From Epithemia pelagica (Eukaryota > Bacillariophyta > Bacillariophyceae > Surirellales > Surirellaceae): a stretch of DNA of 64,000 nucleotides. The notes under the pieces are model-generated. The model saw only the letters and a program-made list of their open reading frames with translations. It made no database searches and was not told the DNA's origin. Position numbers and translations under genes: made by a program. The stretch covers positions 3,100,001 through 3,164,000 of the forward strand of contig OX337238.1 of assembly GCA_946965045.2 (NCBI GenBank), written 5' to 3'. Shown here in pieces: positions 19,118 through 32,000 of the stretch; the stretch's first letter is position 1, and each line of letters starts with the position of its first letter.

Positions 19118-19925
19118 GTAGCCCAATAGCTCGTACTAGCAACTCGTGCTTCTTGGTAGTATAGGAAAAAGTTCGCGAGACCGTTCCTAAAGACTCTTGT
19201 AGTGGTGTTGAACAAACATGAATTGCACAGTGGTGGTGAACAGTCGTCCGATAGTGTTATTCCCACTTGCACTGAATCATCAACCATCCATCGCTGGTTT
19301 GTTCCATGTCGCGATGCTACTGACCGAGTGGTCAGTGGCGAACAATATGAATCTTTGTTGTCATTGAAATCACGGCATTGTGTCTCTAGTGTCATCTATC
19401 ATCTATTCGACTGCTAATTCCTTGTTTTTTCCGAGGAGACTGCTGTTTCCTTGTTTTGTGATCGTCCATCATCTAAGTGTACCAATCATATTACAGCAAT
19501 TCACATCATTGGATTGCGATGGTTCCTTCGGCAGCAACTACATTCAGAATCCAGTGTTGTCACGGTGTTTCCGACATCAACTCATTGCAACCATTCACCC
19601 ATGCCTAAAATGACGAATCACCAGTGAAAAAGCTTCAATCGTTCTGGTATAATGAATAGAATTCTCCTTGTCAAGGTACTTTGTCGTGACGCAATGCATT
19701 CCGACGAGAATACATCTGACATGCCGTCGTCGTCATGGTCAAAAAAGTTTCTATGCGACAGAGAAAGATATGAAGCGTGTCGATGGACGGACGAAAGATC
19801 CAACAGGACTGTGCGCTTTCACGGGATTTATCTCCGATACCTGCGATCCCAACGCGAACAGAAAAAGATCCAAAACGCAGAGCGGAATCTTTTTTTCTGA
19901 TGCAACAATCCCATGTCCAGTGTAG
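19118..19925. other. Intergenic, copy of 2350-3147
   Basis: No gene seen. Nearly identical to the left copy, including an upstream ATG-containing stretch at 19652-19925 that has no coding similarity to the kelch genes. Confidence 0.6.
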
Positions 19926-21089
19926 ATGATTTGGTCCCTGACGTTGCTACTCGGATGGTGTGTCGTGACGCAAGCAAGAACGATGCACGAGAATGCCACC
20001 ATGTCAGGGCTTGTCTTTGCCAACTTGACAGACGATAAAGAGCCGCAATGGAATGATCAAGAAATTCCTCCGCTTCGGGGTGGATGGCGTTACAAACATG
20101 CTTCGGTAGTCGTTGCGAATCCGGAAAATGCAGAGGATCAAACTATTGTGGTCTTTGGGGGACAAACAGATGCTGTATCTCCCACTGATTCCGTCATTTT
20201 GTTAACTTTTGGAAAGCACCACACTACGAAATGGCGAGAGGGACCGAAAATGAACGAAAAGAGGAATGGACATGACGTTGTGGTCTGCAATGGGTGGGTG
20301 TATGCCATTGGAGGGTTTGTCATGGGAGTGGATGAAGGCAAATCCTACTCGGATGCGATTGAAAGAATTCGAGTTGCAGACTTATTGGAATCGTCTTTGG
20401 AAAGCAACCGAAAGAATTGGACGACATTGGATGTTCGATTGTCCTCACAAAGAAATGAATTCACTGCGGCTGTCGTTCGGAATCGGTATATTGTTGTTGC
20501 TGGAGGGTTAGGGGTAGTAAACAATTCTGTTGATTCTTTGTCCACGGTTGAGATTATTGACACGGAATCAAAAGGTGGACCAGTTGTCATTCAAGGACCA
20601 TCTTTGAACGAAGCTCGATATTCACATGGAACCGCGGTGATTGGAAATCGTGTCTACCTTGTCGGTGGGGGCGGGAGAAACGGTGAGTTGGAGTCGGTGG
20701 AATATCTGGAGTTTCGTACAGAAAAGAGCTGTAATGAAGACATTACCTTTTTGTCTTCGTGGACCATGGACAAGAATCTGTCTCTTGTGGAGTCACGTAA
20801 AAGCCACGCTGTGTTGAATTTGGGATTGAATCTGGTTGTGGCAGGAGGATATACGGGATTTTCCTTGCTCAAGTCTGTCAAAGTCTTGGACACGAAAGGC
20901 CGAGTGGTTTGGCACCTACCCAATATGACCATAAAACGGGATGGATGTTCCATGGTGGCAACAGCCAATGGCATTGTTGTAGTTGGTGGATACGGTCATG
21001 ACTCGTGCGAGATACTTCCACTCCTCATCAAAAAGAAAGCACAAAAACTCCACTTCAAGATGAGATATAAACCCTCACTGTTACCGTGA
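19926..21089 (+). CDS. Secreted kelch-repeat protein K2, right copy
   Basis: 387 codons, differing from the left copy by one residue (Leu for Ser within AVLN-GLNLVV) and a synonymous change. It has the same signal-like N-terminus, six kelch repeats and truncated basic C-terminus. With K2-left it forms a recent identical-function pair, so dosage rather than divergence is the expected effect. The local promoter regions are also almost identical. Confidence 0.75.
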   Translation: MIWSLTLLLGWCVVTQARTMHENATMSGLVFANLTDDKEPQWNDQEIPPLRGGWRYKHASVVVANPENAEDQTIVVFGGQTDAVSPTDSVILLTFGKHHTTKWREGPKMNEKRNGHDVVVCNGWVYAIGGFVMGVDEGKSYSDAIERIRVADLLESSLESNRKNWTTLDVRLSSQRNEFTAAVVRNRYIVVAGGLGVVNNSVDSLSTVEIIDTESKGGPVVIQGPSLNEARYSHGTAVIGNRVYLVGGGGRNGELESVEYLEFRTEKSCNEDITFLSSWTMDKNLSLVESRKSHAVLNLGLNLVVAGGYTGFSLLKSVKVLDTKGRVVWHLPNMTIKRDGCSMVATANGIVVVGGYGHDSCEILPLLIKKKAQKLHFKMRYKPSLLP

Positions 21090-21208
21090 ACAACATGGAT
21101 GTGATTCAAGCCAGGATCCTATTGTTTGACGAATCCATGAATTGGGATGCCGGTGTACTGGCTATCACGGTAACGGACAACCGGCTTGATCTCGCAGCGT
21201 ACGATCAA
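21083..21208 (+). pseudogene. Remnant of coiled-coil exon of K2, right copy
   Basis: Same relic as at 4305-4430, with the same deletion. The loss of the K2 coiled coil therefore preceded the segmental duplication. Confidence 0.6.
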
Positions 21209-21363
21209 CTGTCTGCAGTTTGGACTGGATTTCTACCTAACGATTTGCCACACTCAAAGAGCAAATTGTTTTCATAACCCGACGGAACCATCTTGCCTAA
21301 AATCGGATTACTATATCGTATCCCAATTACATCAAGTCGCTACGTTGTCTCATAATCGTCTCT

Positions 21364-23129
21364 TCAAACAAAACACCAAAATGAAAAGCAACGATTCAAG
21401 TACTTCTGGTTCGTGGCAATTTTGGATTGAAGAATCTCCACTTTTCGGAGAAGGGGAATTTTTTCTCGCATGCCTTCAATCGTCTGCAGGATGGACTGGA
21501 TCTCGTCAAGGTCGGCTTGAAGGTCTTTCACAGAGCGGAATTTGTCATCGCTCAAAAGAGATTCCGTTGCAACATGAAACAGAACAATCCATGTACTCCT
21601 GGTTCGTGGCAATCCTTGATTTAAGAAACTTGACTTTTCGCACAAGGGGGAGTTTTTCTCGCATGAGTTCGATCGTTTCGATTTTGGTCTGGATCTCGTC
21701 AATTTCGTCTTGTAGGTCCTTCACTGAGCGAAACTTGGCGTCACTCACGATGGATCTAAGAACGACAAGCAAATCTTGTGCATCGGCGCCCTTTTGCACC
21801 ATTTCTTGGTCGCTGTATTCCTTTCCAGCCTTTTTCACAATTGATTCGAAGTATTCTATTTCTTTTTCGAGCTCCGCCCGACAGGAAAACTTGTTCTGTA
21901 AAGGGACCAGGTGGAAGTAAGATATGATGTGAGAATTTCTAAAAAAAACTGTATTAGCAGAAGGAGAGTTCTGCAGCGTACCTTTAGTTCTTGTTTCTTT
22001 GTCATGAGTGGAAGTGTCTCACAAGAGTCTACCTCGTATCCACCAATTACAACAATGCCGGATGACGTTACAACCATGCTGCATCCTTTCCGTTCCTTCT
22101 TCATATTCGAAAGGCTCCAAGTGACACTGTCTTCGGTGTCCAAGACTTCTACCGACTTCAACAAGCCCGATGTGCTCTGCCCTCCTGCCACCACGACACT
22201 TGACCCCAAACGCAAAGCAGCGTGTTCGGCACGTGACTCAAGAAGAGCAAGATTCTGGTCCACAGTCCAAGAGGACGAGAAGGTCACGTCGCTGCTGCTG
22301 TTCATCTCAATTAAACTCTAAATATTCCAACGAGTCCAAGGTGTATGAATATCTAGAGCCTCCAACAACGTAAACACGATTCCCAATCACAGTCATTGCA
22401 CGGCCATTGCGAGCATTGTTCAGAGATGGCCCCGAAGTCACAACAGGTCTGCCCTTTGCCGCAGTGTCAAGTATATTAACATAATAGCCATTAATAACAA
22501 TGTACCGATTCCGAACGACAGCCGCAGCAATTTCTTCTCCTGATAGGGACAATCGAGCATCAAGTGTCGTCCAGTGCTTTCGTTTACTTTCCATTGACAT
22601 GTCCAATAAATCTGCAACTCGAATATATTCAATTATTCAACCGTGAGTTACCATCATACCCTCCGATGACATAGACCCAACCATTGCAGACCTCAACGGC
22701 ATGACCCCTTCTCTGTTGCTTCATTTTTGGTCCCTCGCGCCATCCTTTCGGGCTCTTTCCAACATTCAACAAGATAACGGAATTAGTAGGATCCTCATGT
22801 TCTGTGCGTCCTCCGAAAACCGCAATGGTTTGTTCCTCTTCATTATCTGGATTCTCAAGGACTACCGAAGCATGTCGGTAACGCCATCCTCCTAGAAGCG
22901 GGGGTATGTCTTGATCATTCCATTGAGGGAAGTTGGTGAATACAAAGCCCGACAAGGTTGCATCGTCCTTCATGGTAGTTTCTCGCGCCACGAAAAGCCA
23001 TCCGAGCAGCAGTGCAACGGACCGAGCCACGAAAAGCCATCCGAACAGCAATGCCATGGACCGCCACCATTGTAGGGGAACCACTTGGTTTGGCGAAAAG
23101 GATGGATCAGTATGCTTGTTCAGAGACAT
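21364..23129 (-). pseudogene. Kelch / double coiled-coil protein K3, right copy (less damaged)
   Basis: ATG 23129 gives MSLNKHTDPSF, then a doubled hydrophobic segment (LLFGWLFVAR ... LLLGWLFVAR) that would serve as a signal or anchor, then kelch repeats. Frameshifts near 22625 and 22306 match those in the left copy. The phase-0 intron is 21896-21981 (86 bp). The coiled-coil exon begins NKFSCRAEL and carries two tandem modules. The first reads through here (PLVRKVKFL) where the left copy has a stop, but a frame change between the two modules (near 21590-21640) still prevents one continuous product. It is probably not producing full-length protein, although it shows the ancestral N-terminus lost on the left. 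Confidence 0.72.
22980..23060. repeat. Short tandem duplication within K3 signal segment
   Basis: CGAAAAGCCATCCGA.CAGCA occurs at about 22991 and again at about 23030, a spacing of roughly 39 bp that keeps frame. On the minus strand it doubles a hydrophobic GWLFVAR block. It lies entirely within the segment deleted from the left copy. Confidence 0.7.
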
Positions 23130-23562
23130 TGTAGATAGACTGGTAGCAGTCTCAACCGAGATCCTCCAGGCGTTATGAGATTGCTCCAACGAATGAGCTA
23201 AACTTTCCGGTAAAAGCTGTCCAGGATACGTTTTTCGCGATCCACAGATCAAGACGCTGGCCCTGTACAATCTAAGACTTTCAAGTGAAAAGCCTTCTCA
23301 ATGCGCGACGAATGTTCCTCGCCACGTGTAACCTTTTGCTCTGTACCAATCCACTTAGCAAAAGTTGATCAACAACCCGAAGAACATGCGCTCCAAAGCT
23401 GTTGAAAATGAGAGTGACTATCGTTCCCGTAGAGTGGTTAGATTGAGAAACCGACAAGTCGAATCTGGAGTTGACATGGGGTGGTGTTTGCTGACCGTGT
23501 TACTGGGATGATCCAATGTGCTGGTAGGCAAGTGCCGTGGAAGAAGAACCAGCCCTTCTGAA

Positions 23563-25216
23563 ATGGTCTTTCTTTCAAGTGAATCTGAAACTCCAGAATG
23601 GAAGTCGTTTAAACTACCACAAGCTGTTAAAGGAGTGTTGCGTGGTGATCATACTACCGTTGTCCTCCCGCATGGTGAAAAGGGAAAAGAGCCAACTGTC
23701 GTTGTCTTGGAGGGATACCAAGAATATGGAGTTATGATGAGTTTACAAGTCCCTTGGATATTGAAGAGAACAGATGATTTGACTAGGAAGGCATCATCCG
23801 TTTTCCTTCTGAATCCACAAGTCGGCAGCTCCACTTCACGAAAGGGACCCGACCTCAATGGTGGGAAATCATGGAATCTTCAATGGGGCCATACAGCTAT
23901 GGTCTGTAAGGGGAGTTTATACGTCATTGGAGGATATCGAGCGTCCTTGGAGTTTGAAACCCTCCAACGTATTGGTGTTGCTGATTTGCTTGAAACAACA
24001 TCAGTCAACATGAAATGGTCGACGGTCTTGATTTATCGATATTGGTTTCCAAGATATGGCGGATGTGCGGCGACCGTTGTCCATGATCGTAATATTTTGG
24101 TTGTTGGAGGACATACGGGGCTCTTTACATTGAGCTCTGTTGACATTATTGATACCGCCGCACCGAACGGACCTTTACGGATTTCGGGCCCATCCATGCA
24201 CGAAGCTCGGACGGGATGTGGCATTGCTGTGACTGGCCGACGAATCTACGTGGTTGGTGGTCACAATGGATACAATGTGTTGAACTCGGTGGAGTATCTC
24301 GAATTCAATGACGTGTCTCACGATGATACAAGTGACAACGTATCTTCTGTCTTTCCGTCGTCGTTGTCATGGAAAATGCACGAGACTCTGGCTCTCAATG
24401 TTCCGCGTCGAAATCATGCCATTGCGACAGTGGGATCCAATATTGTCGTCGCAGGAGGGTTTGACGGCAGCAGTAGTCTCAGGTCTGTTGAAGTTTTGGA
24501 CACTCAACGAAACATAGTTTGGAACCTTCCATCAATGAGAAAAGAACGAGTTGGTTGCAGTATGGTTGCCCTCTCTACAGGACTTGTGGTGACTGGAGGA
24601 GCGGGGGATGATTCCGCTGAGACACTTCCATTGAGTGAAACACGAGAAACACTCCTGGTAAGAATCTCTTTGAACTGCATGTATCTGTTGTTCCTTGTAT
24701 GGTACTTCGTTACCTCATGTCAAGTTCAAACGCTCCGGTTGGTCCTTTCTGTAGAAGATGCTGTCTTGTCGTGCCGAGCTTGAGATGGAAATCGAAAAGC
24801 TTCACATGGCAATCTACCGTGTCACGATGGAGTTTCACGATGAAGACGTTCTGGAACAAGGCATCAAGGCACAGAGACTACTACCAATTTTTGAATCTCT
24901 TGCAGAGGAAGACCAGTTCCGATCCATTGAATTCATGCAAGAAGAAATTGAAGAGCTTTCGAAAGAATTGGCAACCGTGCAAGTCATTCAAGAGAGACTT
25001 CCTCTTGTTCGTAAAATCAAAATGCTTCAGACCAGAATCGCCATGAACCATGCTTTCATGGAAGAGCAAGAAATGGACAACTCAGCTAGGAGAGCTATAA
25101 CCGCCAGTGATGACTTGACCTTGTCGTCTGAGCCGCGATCAACTTTTGAGGATACATGTGCATTTCATGCGTTTCAGGATGATCATGGCCACGACAGTGA
25201 GCTTGCGTTTTCGTAG
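23563..25216 (+). CDS. Kelch / coiled-coil protein K4, right copy
   Basis: Exon 1 23563-24657, intron 24658-24754 (97 bp, phase 0), exon 2 24755-25216. The kelch exon differs from the left copy at only about two residues. Exon 2 (152 residues after KMLSCRAEL) differs at about 20 positions and has a small insertion (HAF) near the C-terminus. As on the left, an upstream ATG (23476) begins a signal-like peptide ended by TGA at 23509-23511, so 23563 is the first productive ATG. No membrane segment is evident after the coiled coil. Confidence 0.65.
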
Positions 25217-26012
25217 AAGAGCAGTGGCATGTTTTAGTAGTGATCAATGTCTCGAGAAGACGCCATAATCCTGTGAAACTTGTAGAAAAGGATAACTGGA
25301 TGAAACCCACTACCTTTAGTGACAATTATTGCTTCTCATCTTTGAATAGCGACGTCAATGCTTGTACATAGATCCTGACGATGGAACTTACTGAGGTCTG
25401 CTGCTGCCATACGTGCGAACGCGATCCACCTTGACCTTTCCAGCTGAGCGGCAATCATGAGAGTCTGTCAGCATTGACTCGGAACTTTTGTAAGGTCCGC
25501 TCTCGACGATTCTGAAATCGATCTTCTTCTGATATCGATCTTTCCGTCCGTGTATCATTGTCGCAGTCACACTCACACGGTGTCGTTCTGTACCGTACGA
25601 CGAGCAGACGAAAGATACCGAATGACTGAAACCGTAACGGGACTAAAAGCTAGGTCAACCTTGTAGGCCTAGACGAGTACCTAGCGTACTTCTTGGTCTT
25701 GAATGGACTATATCTGTTGCAACAATCCGCCGAGCGCCTAGGATTCGAACCGATAACAATCAGTCACATCCCGTTGGTCATGTTGACACGATAAAATGCT
25801 CCTATGAGCATCTGAATTGGTTTTTTCTATTCCAACAAAGACTTACTGCGAAAGGCCTCTCTCAAAAATTCTTATATACTTGAATCATGATTAAAAACAT
25901 GCATTACTTGACTATCGTTGCTTCGATGAAATTGTCTTTCAGTCCTTGGACTCCTTCTTCTCTGATACACACGAACATCTAGTTTGGGCATCAGCCATTC
26001 CCATACCACATT
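25217..26012. other. Intergenic with unoccupied retroelement target site
   Basis: 25217-25620 is the diverged 3' flank shared with the left copy. The block TGTCGTTCTGTACC | GTACGAC (break at 25594/25595) is the uninterrupted counterpart of 8496/18877. From 25621 the DNA is unique. Apart from an isolated tRNA-like B box near 25741 (judged insufficient), nothing is seen before the convergent 3' end of the next gene. Confidence 0.7.
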
Positions 26013-29000
26013 CTACGACTCTTCGGTTTCTTGTTTCTCTGCTCGTTTCGTTGCAAGTTCCTCATCGTACTTTTGTCTGGCCATCAAAGAGCACAGTGTG
26101 TTGCGGGCCTCCAACAACCGCCGAAAGATATAGGCCGAATCCTCTTGGCTTCGTTTGTCTGGGTGAAAAATCTTGGAGAGTTCGCTAAATTTGATGCGAA
26201 TAGTTTTGGACGATGCATCCGGTGCAACACCCAATACCTCATAGTGCGTGGCGTCTTCGCGGTAAAAGACTGCCACATCATCTTCTGGATGTGTCTGGTG
26301 TTCCAGTAGAAACTGGTTTGTCTTTGTTCGCGCTTCCTGGTCTCGAGCGAAGTGATCCCTGAGGCGACGTTCTCGCTCCTCTAGATACTTTTGCTTGATG
26401 CCATTGCTGTCAAAGGCTGTTTTCGCTGGCATCATACCGTTCATTTCTTCCAAGTAGGCAAATATTTCTGACCGACTGGTCGAGCCATTTGACAATGCTT
26501 CTCGAAATGCGATTGTGCGGTAGTGATCTCGTTCAGCCCGTTCAACAGTTTTTCGATCAGTTTGCAGTTTTCGTCCATACATTTCCTCGCGTCGCTTGTT
26601 CAGGAACGAATAGAGCTTTCTGGTTCTGCGCATTTCGTCAATTTTATCAGCTGTCACATTGAGTTCTTTCTGAAGAAGCTTTACATTTAGCACCATGCTG
26701 TTGTAGGAAGTTGTTGTGAGAGCCTGGAAAACCCTATTGAAGATCAAGTGAAACCTGAAACGTACCTCAAACTCCCATCAGCTCCCTGACGTGCACATCG
26801 ACCCTTGATTTGGACTTCTTCGGACAAATCAGTTGAGAAAAAAGCCTGAATGACGTGGGCCCCACCTGCGTCAAGCATCCCCGTGTCGTAGTTTTTGAAA
26901 TCGGTGCCACGGCCGTACTCACGAATCATCAAAGTAATGGCACCCCTTTGCGTCGCTTGTATGAATGCAGATGATTTTTCAGTTGGGGAAGTTGCTTCAG
27001 TGATTACTTGCGTGATTTTTCGCAAAGGATCCATTACCGAAGACTCGTAAAAGCGTAGAAGCACTTCACTGGAGTCGAAGAAGATCAAGATGCTTCGTTT
27101 GATGCTTCTGTCGCCATTCACGGGTATCTGCCGCCTGTCAATTTCGTTCTTGATCTCCAAGAAATGGTCATCCTCTGTATCGCAAAGACACACGTCTAGT
27201 AAAGACACAAGATTCCGTTAGTTCGGTCAAGGAGTACAGACAACTCCAAGAAAATGGCGATGGCGTACCCTGTTCTAAATCCCCCGCAAATTTGAGCTTG
27301 TTGGTGCCATACACCGATGGGATATAAGAGTACTTCTCAATCCTATAATCGGTTTCGAGCACACTTTTCGCTTCAATCTTTAGGTCTTTCAGAGTCCCAG
27401 TAACACCGAGAATGACATCATAGAGGAAAGGAACTTCGGCGTAGGAGACATTTCCAAAGTTAAAACTCCACGACATGAACCTCCCAGCCAGTTCAGAAGA
27501 GATGTTTCCAAGCTCCGCTTCCTTCATGTAAGCAAACGCTGTTCTGTACCCATAGCAATACCTTGTCGTTGTCCCGTCAAAATACTTGTATGCGATTCTA
27601 CCATCCTCGGTGATACTATAGGAACTGTCATGTTTCCCTTGTCGAACATAGATTGCATCGTCAATCATATGGAGTAACGTCTCTTTTGTGAGCTTGTGCG
27701 CATCAGGGGCTATGGTTTCCAAGAACCGACAAACTTCCGTTGATGACAAAAGAGTGTATCTGTCGTGCTCCTGACACTGTTTCCAAATGAATCTGAAAAG
27801 ATTCTTCATTTTCTCCTCTCCCCTGTCATCGCTAATATACGCGGCGGTAAGAAACGTTTCGCCATACACATCAGGCGACAACACCACATCAACTTCATCC
27901 AGTAGCAGAACTTTTAAACGACTTGACCCTTCATTTACCGATGCTGTTTTTCTTTGCTGTGGTTCTCCACGTGTGACATCTGATCGCTGTATGAAACCTC
28001 TCAATAATTGTCTGGTCCGGTCGTTACCGTCGACAGCAAATCCAAGATCCATCAGCGTTGAGTAGGAGACCAACTCGTGAACTCCAAAAGCTTCAAACAT
28101 GTATTTGAATGCAGTTAAATCTCGGTCGCTGAGAAATTGGCTGTAACAAGCACACACGACTTCACAATTAAACAGCGCAAGAATAATTGATGTCACACCG
28201 AGAACGATCGATTTTCCTTCACCTGTCTTGATCTCAACTAAGTGACCACGTAGCTTTTGAAAGTCATTGAAAGTCGAATTCAGCATGAGGAGGATTGCCA
28301 CGACTTGCGCAGGGTGTGGCTTTACAAGATAGTCTGAACTGTTGTCAATAGGAACTGAGAAAGCATCACTTTTGCTCAGAGACCAGTACGCAAAGATGTA
28401 GGCGGCCATTTTACACAGTTGCGCTTCATACCCAATGGAAAAATCGACAGCTGTGCTCCGAGTTGCTCTCACAATGTCGTCTAAACAGCCATGCTTTCTT
28501 CCTTTGTTCTTCAGAATAGGAATTGATTCCAATACTATCTCTTCGTAGCTTCGGTTGAACAAGTCATATGAGTGCTTTAGACTTGACGCTTTGCCCTCTG
28601 TCATCCTGAGCATTTGGATGACGTAGTCGATTGTCTGTTTCGCAGTTGCACTGTTGAATATAGCGTTCTGTCCCCCTTCAAAACATTTGTGTTCCAGAAG
28701 CAATTGGCGAGCAAATGTAGCGTCGTTACCCTCCACTGAATTTATCTCAAAGTAGAGATCGAGCAAAAATTTGCCTCGATCATCAGAGGCTTGAGATGCT
28801 TTCAAAATCATATTGTCAATGAAAGCGTCGATCGGCTGACGCCAGCGTGGAATCTGACGGCCTGCCTTTTTGAGGTCAATGCACAGACGGGAAGTCGAAC
28901 ACGCGTGGGGCTCAATCTGTTGACAGATATTCTCGAGGCTAGACTCGAAACTTCGCGATGCATCATCCAGAAGATCATTGGCAAGAGAAGCGACCGAGCT

Positions 29001-32000
29001 GTCCACGGAAGAGAAAGCAGTTTTAATAGACTGGAGATTCAAAAGACAGGACTGAATTTTGGAAAATTCCACATTATACTTGGGAAATGAATCCAGCATC
29101 TTCTCAAGACGCTTTGCGACTTTCTCAGTTTCACAATGAGCTTGACTGACAGCATCTGTGTCCAAGGAGCGAAGTTCTTTCTGATCAATGTGATCTTTGA
29201 GCATTGTTGCTTGTTTGGCAGCTTGAACTATTTCAGCGATATTCTTGCAAACCATGACAATCGAATGCTCAACCACGTCGACTGCTGATATACAAAGAGA
29301 GATTGTCTGAATTTTCCGATGAAGCTTGATAATCAATGATTTTGTTTTCGATAAGATGTCTTCATAATGCGGATATGCTGCGGCTTTTGCCTTTAGTTCT
29401 TTTGCATAGTGACCGCGTGGTAGAGGTTGTACGGCGAACGCATCAATTGCTTCCAGGGATGGCGAGTTGAGCCAAAGGTCGAGCAAAAGCGCCAGGTCTT
29501 GAATATCCATGTGTGCTATCAGCTGATCTGGAAGTTTCGAAACTCTTTCGATTGCGTTAGCAAACCTTGCACATGCCTCTTTCAAAATCCGACTTGAATC
29601 GTGCCGTTGTTCAATGATACGTTTAGCTAGGCACGGTACGTCGACCTCGACTCTCAGGAAACCCAGCAAGAGAACCAGCTCGTTAGAAAGAGTCTTCGAA
29701 AGTGACGTTGCCATTTCGAAGGAGCTTTTCCGTCCATCAAATTCACGAGATATTCGAAAAGCACACTGTAATATACACTGATTAAGCTTGCTCGTGAGAC
29801 TTTCCAAGAGCTCAGCGAGCTCGTCGCATCCGCGGTTCTGGTTCCACGTTAAAAACCTCGCAACTCGTTCTATGAAATTGATTTTCTGTCCTTCTTTCAA
29901 GACTCTCTGCCAGGACATCCAATTTTCCGCTCTCGCGACATCTTTCAGAATTGCCGAGCAGTGATTCATACCTCCTCTTTTTAGTTTCATCACATAGTTA
30001 CGGCATGTTTCTGTCGCTTTTTGTAGTTCACTAGCAAACCGTTTGGCCTGGTCGCGGAAAGACTTGGACAAATATCTGGCAGAAGCTTGAATATTGTACA
30101 TTTGTTTCCTCTCTTCATTTAAATCATCTTTAAACATTGGTGACCATTTGGACAAGATTTCGTATACTCTTTCAATATGAGAAAAACGCTCAATAAGACC
30201 CGACAGGTGTTCATCAGCCTTGTTCAAATCACTGTTGGCATGTTCTTGTATGTTTGAGAGTTGCTTTTTCCCCTCACGTGTGGCTCGAAAGAGCTTTTGA
30301 ACGAGTGCATTCTCGAACTCAACCACAAGTTTAAGGACTTCGTCCATTGCTTCAATATTCTGGAAGACCAATGAATGTGGTTGTTCACATACAGCAAGCA
30401 GAAGCATGCGATGCTCTTCCAATTCTTTGAGAAGTACATTTGAGGGCAAAGAGTTGAAATTCCGTTCTCTGGAATTTTCAAGGAGGACTGCCTTGGACGT
30501 ATTGATTCGTTCCACGACCGCATCAACTAATAGTTGGTACTGCGTCGCCAAACAAGTCCCCTGAATGGTATCATGTTCCTGACTTGCTAGTTGTGAATTC
30601 ACCTCAAACACAGAAGAGGACAAATCTCCAACGAAAGAAAGACAATTGAAGAAAAGTGTGACGTTCGGAGGACTACTTGCAAAGCAGGCACGTGCTGTTT
30701 TCACAATTGTTCCGGTCACGGATGAAAGCCGGGATAGGATTTCAAGACCAATGCAAATGGTGCCTTCGGATCCGTAACAACCCTCCATTCTCTGCAATAC
30801 ATCTTTCATTCGAATCAATGTTTCTTTGATAACTGTCTTCTTTGACAAAGTAATGTCCACCATGTATCTGCTTGGATTAATTTCCAGATTCAGAATCTCT
30901 TTTCCGATGCGGCGGAACATCGTTTTAACGGAGTCACTACACATAGCTGTAGAATCCACGGTAGTCTTTTCCGCCAGATGCTGCATTGCTTCAAGAGTCT
31001 TCAGATCTGCTTGAACGACATTGACTTTTTCTGTTAAAGATGTAGCGTCACCGTCACATGAATCAATTTGTGCCACGTGACGATTTAACTTGTCAATGCA
31101 ATAAAGAATGTCCTGACGAATAATATCCTGGGCTTCTTTTGATGCCTTTTCACCTTCTTGGAGAACAGATGCAAGATCTTTTAGAACCTGCATTCGGCTC
31201 ATGACAGCCATGTAATTTTGAGAAGCCAATTCTCCCTTGAGAAGTTTTAGGTTCAACGTGAGTTGATTCTGGAGTTGACCGAGCACCACTTTTGGAAAGG
31301 GGGGCGAGAAGAAACTCCGTGGGTCATCAATCACACAATCACTAGCAACAATATGAGACAGAATGCTTGAAGGTGACGACTCATATCCTTGGTTTGAAGA
31401 AAGAGACAACATGAGAGCCGTTGGTGTCGTTTTCTCGACCATATCCGCCAAGAGAGGCCGGAGCCAACTGTCGGACGAGTCCAGGTCTTGAAGTACCTTG
31501 TTTAACTTTTTGCAAATACGTTTCTCGTCTCGAGGATCCATGCTCTTGGTAAACAGATAGTGAAAGGCTCCAAAGTCTTTGCAGTTGCCACCTCCCGTCA
31601 TTCGAATAATTGTACTCATGGTATCCTTAAACGCTTGAAATCGATCTCCCAACGTATCGCAGCTCAGGACTACGACTGGCCGTACCGACTTGGCACCCTG
31701 CAGTGCGCGGCAGAGACCCATGGCATTGACAATTTCCATGACTGGTCCAGCCGAGTCTCCAAATCCAGGTGAATCGGCGACAAGAATGCTCTTGCCGGAT
31801 TCAAGTTGGACTGGAAAGGACTGAATGGCTCTCGTAACGGACGTACTCCCACAAGCAGTTCGAAAGGCCTTGAGTTCTTCCGCCGGAAACCTGGAAGGTT
31901 CGTAATGATCTGAACCATCGACTTCTTGTTCGGTAAACTCGACACCCGCGAGGTATAGCAGGGTCGATGTTTTACCACTTCCAGAACTTCCAATCAATAA

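Larger units (their letters stand above)
18901..25620. repeat. Right copy of tandem kelch-cluster duplication
   Basis: Starts within a K1-like membrane-anchor exon directly after GACGAGCAGACGAAAGATAC (18881-18900) and ends at the same motif (25599-25618), after which unique DNA begins. It contains K2, K3 and K4 in the order of the left copy. It keeps about 300 bp at 22928-23229 that the left copy has lost, and it lacks the retroelement. Confidence 0.9.

Noticed and set aside
25731-25800. tRNA-like gene on the minus strand (B box GGTTCGAATCC at 25751-25741)
   Set aside because: The T-stem does not pair, no matching acceptor 5' half is present, and the candidate A box lies only about 19 nt away, too close for a tRNA. 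Probably chance or a degraded relic.
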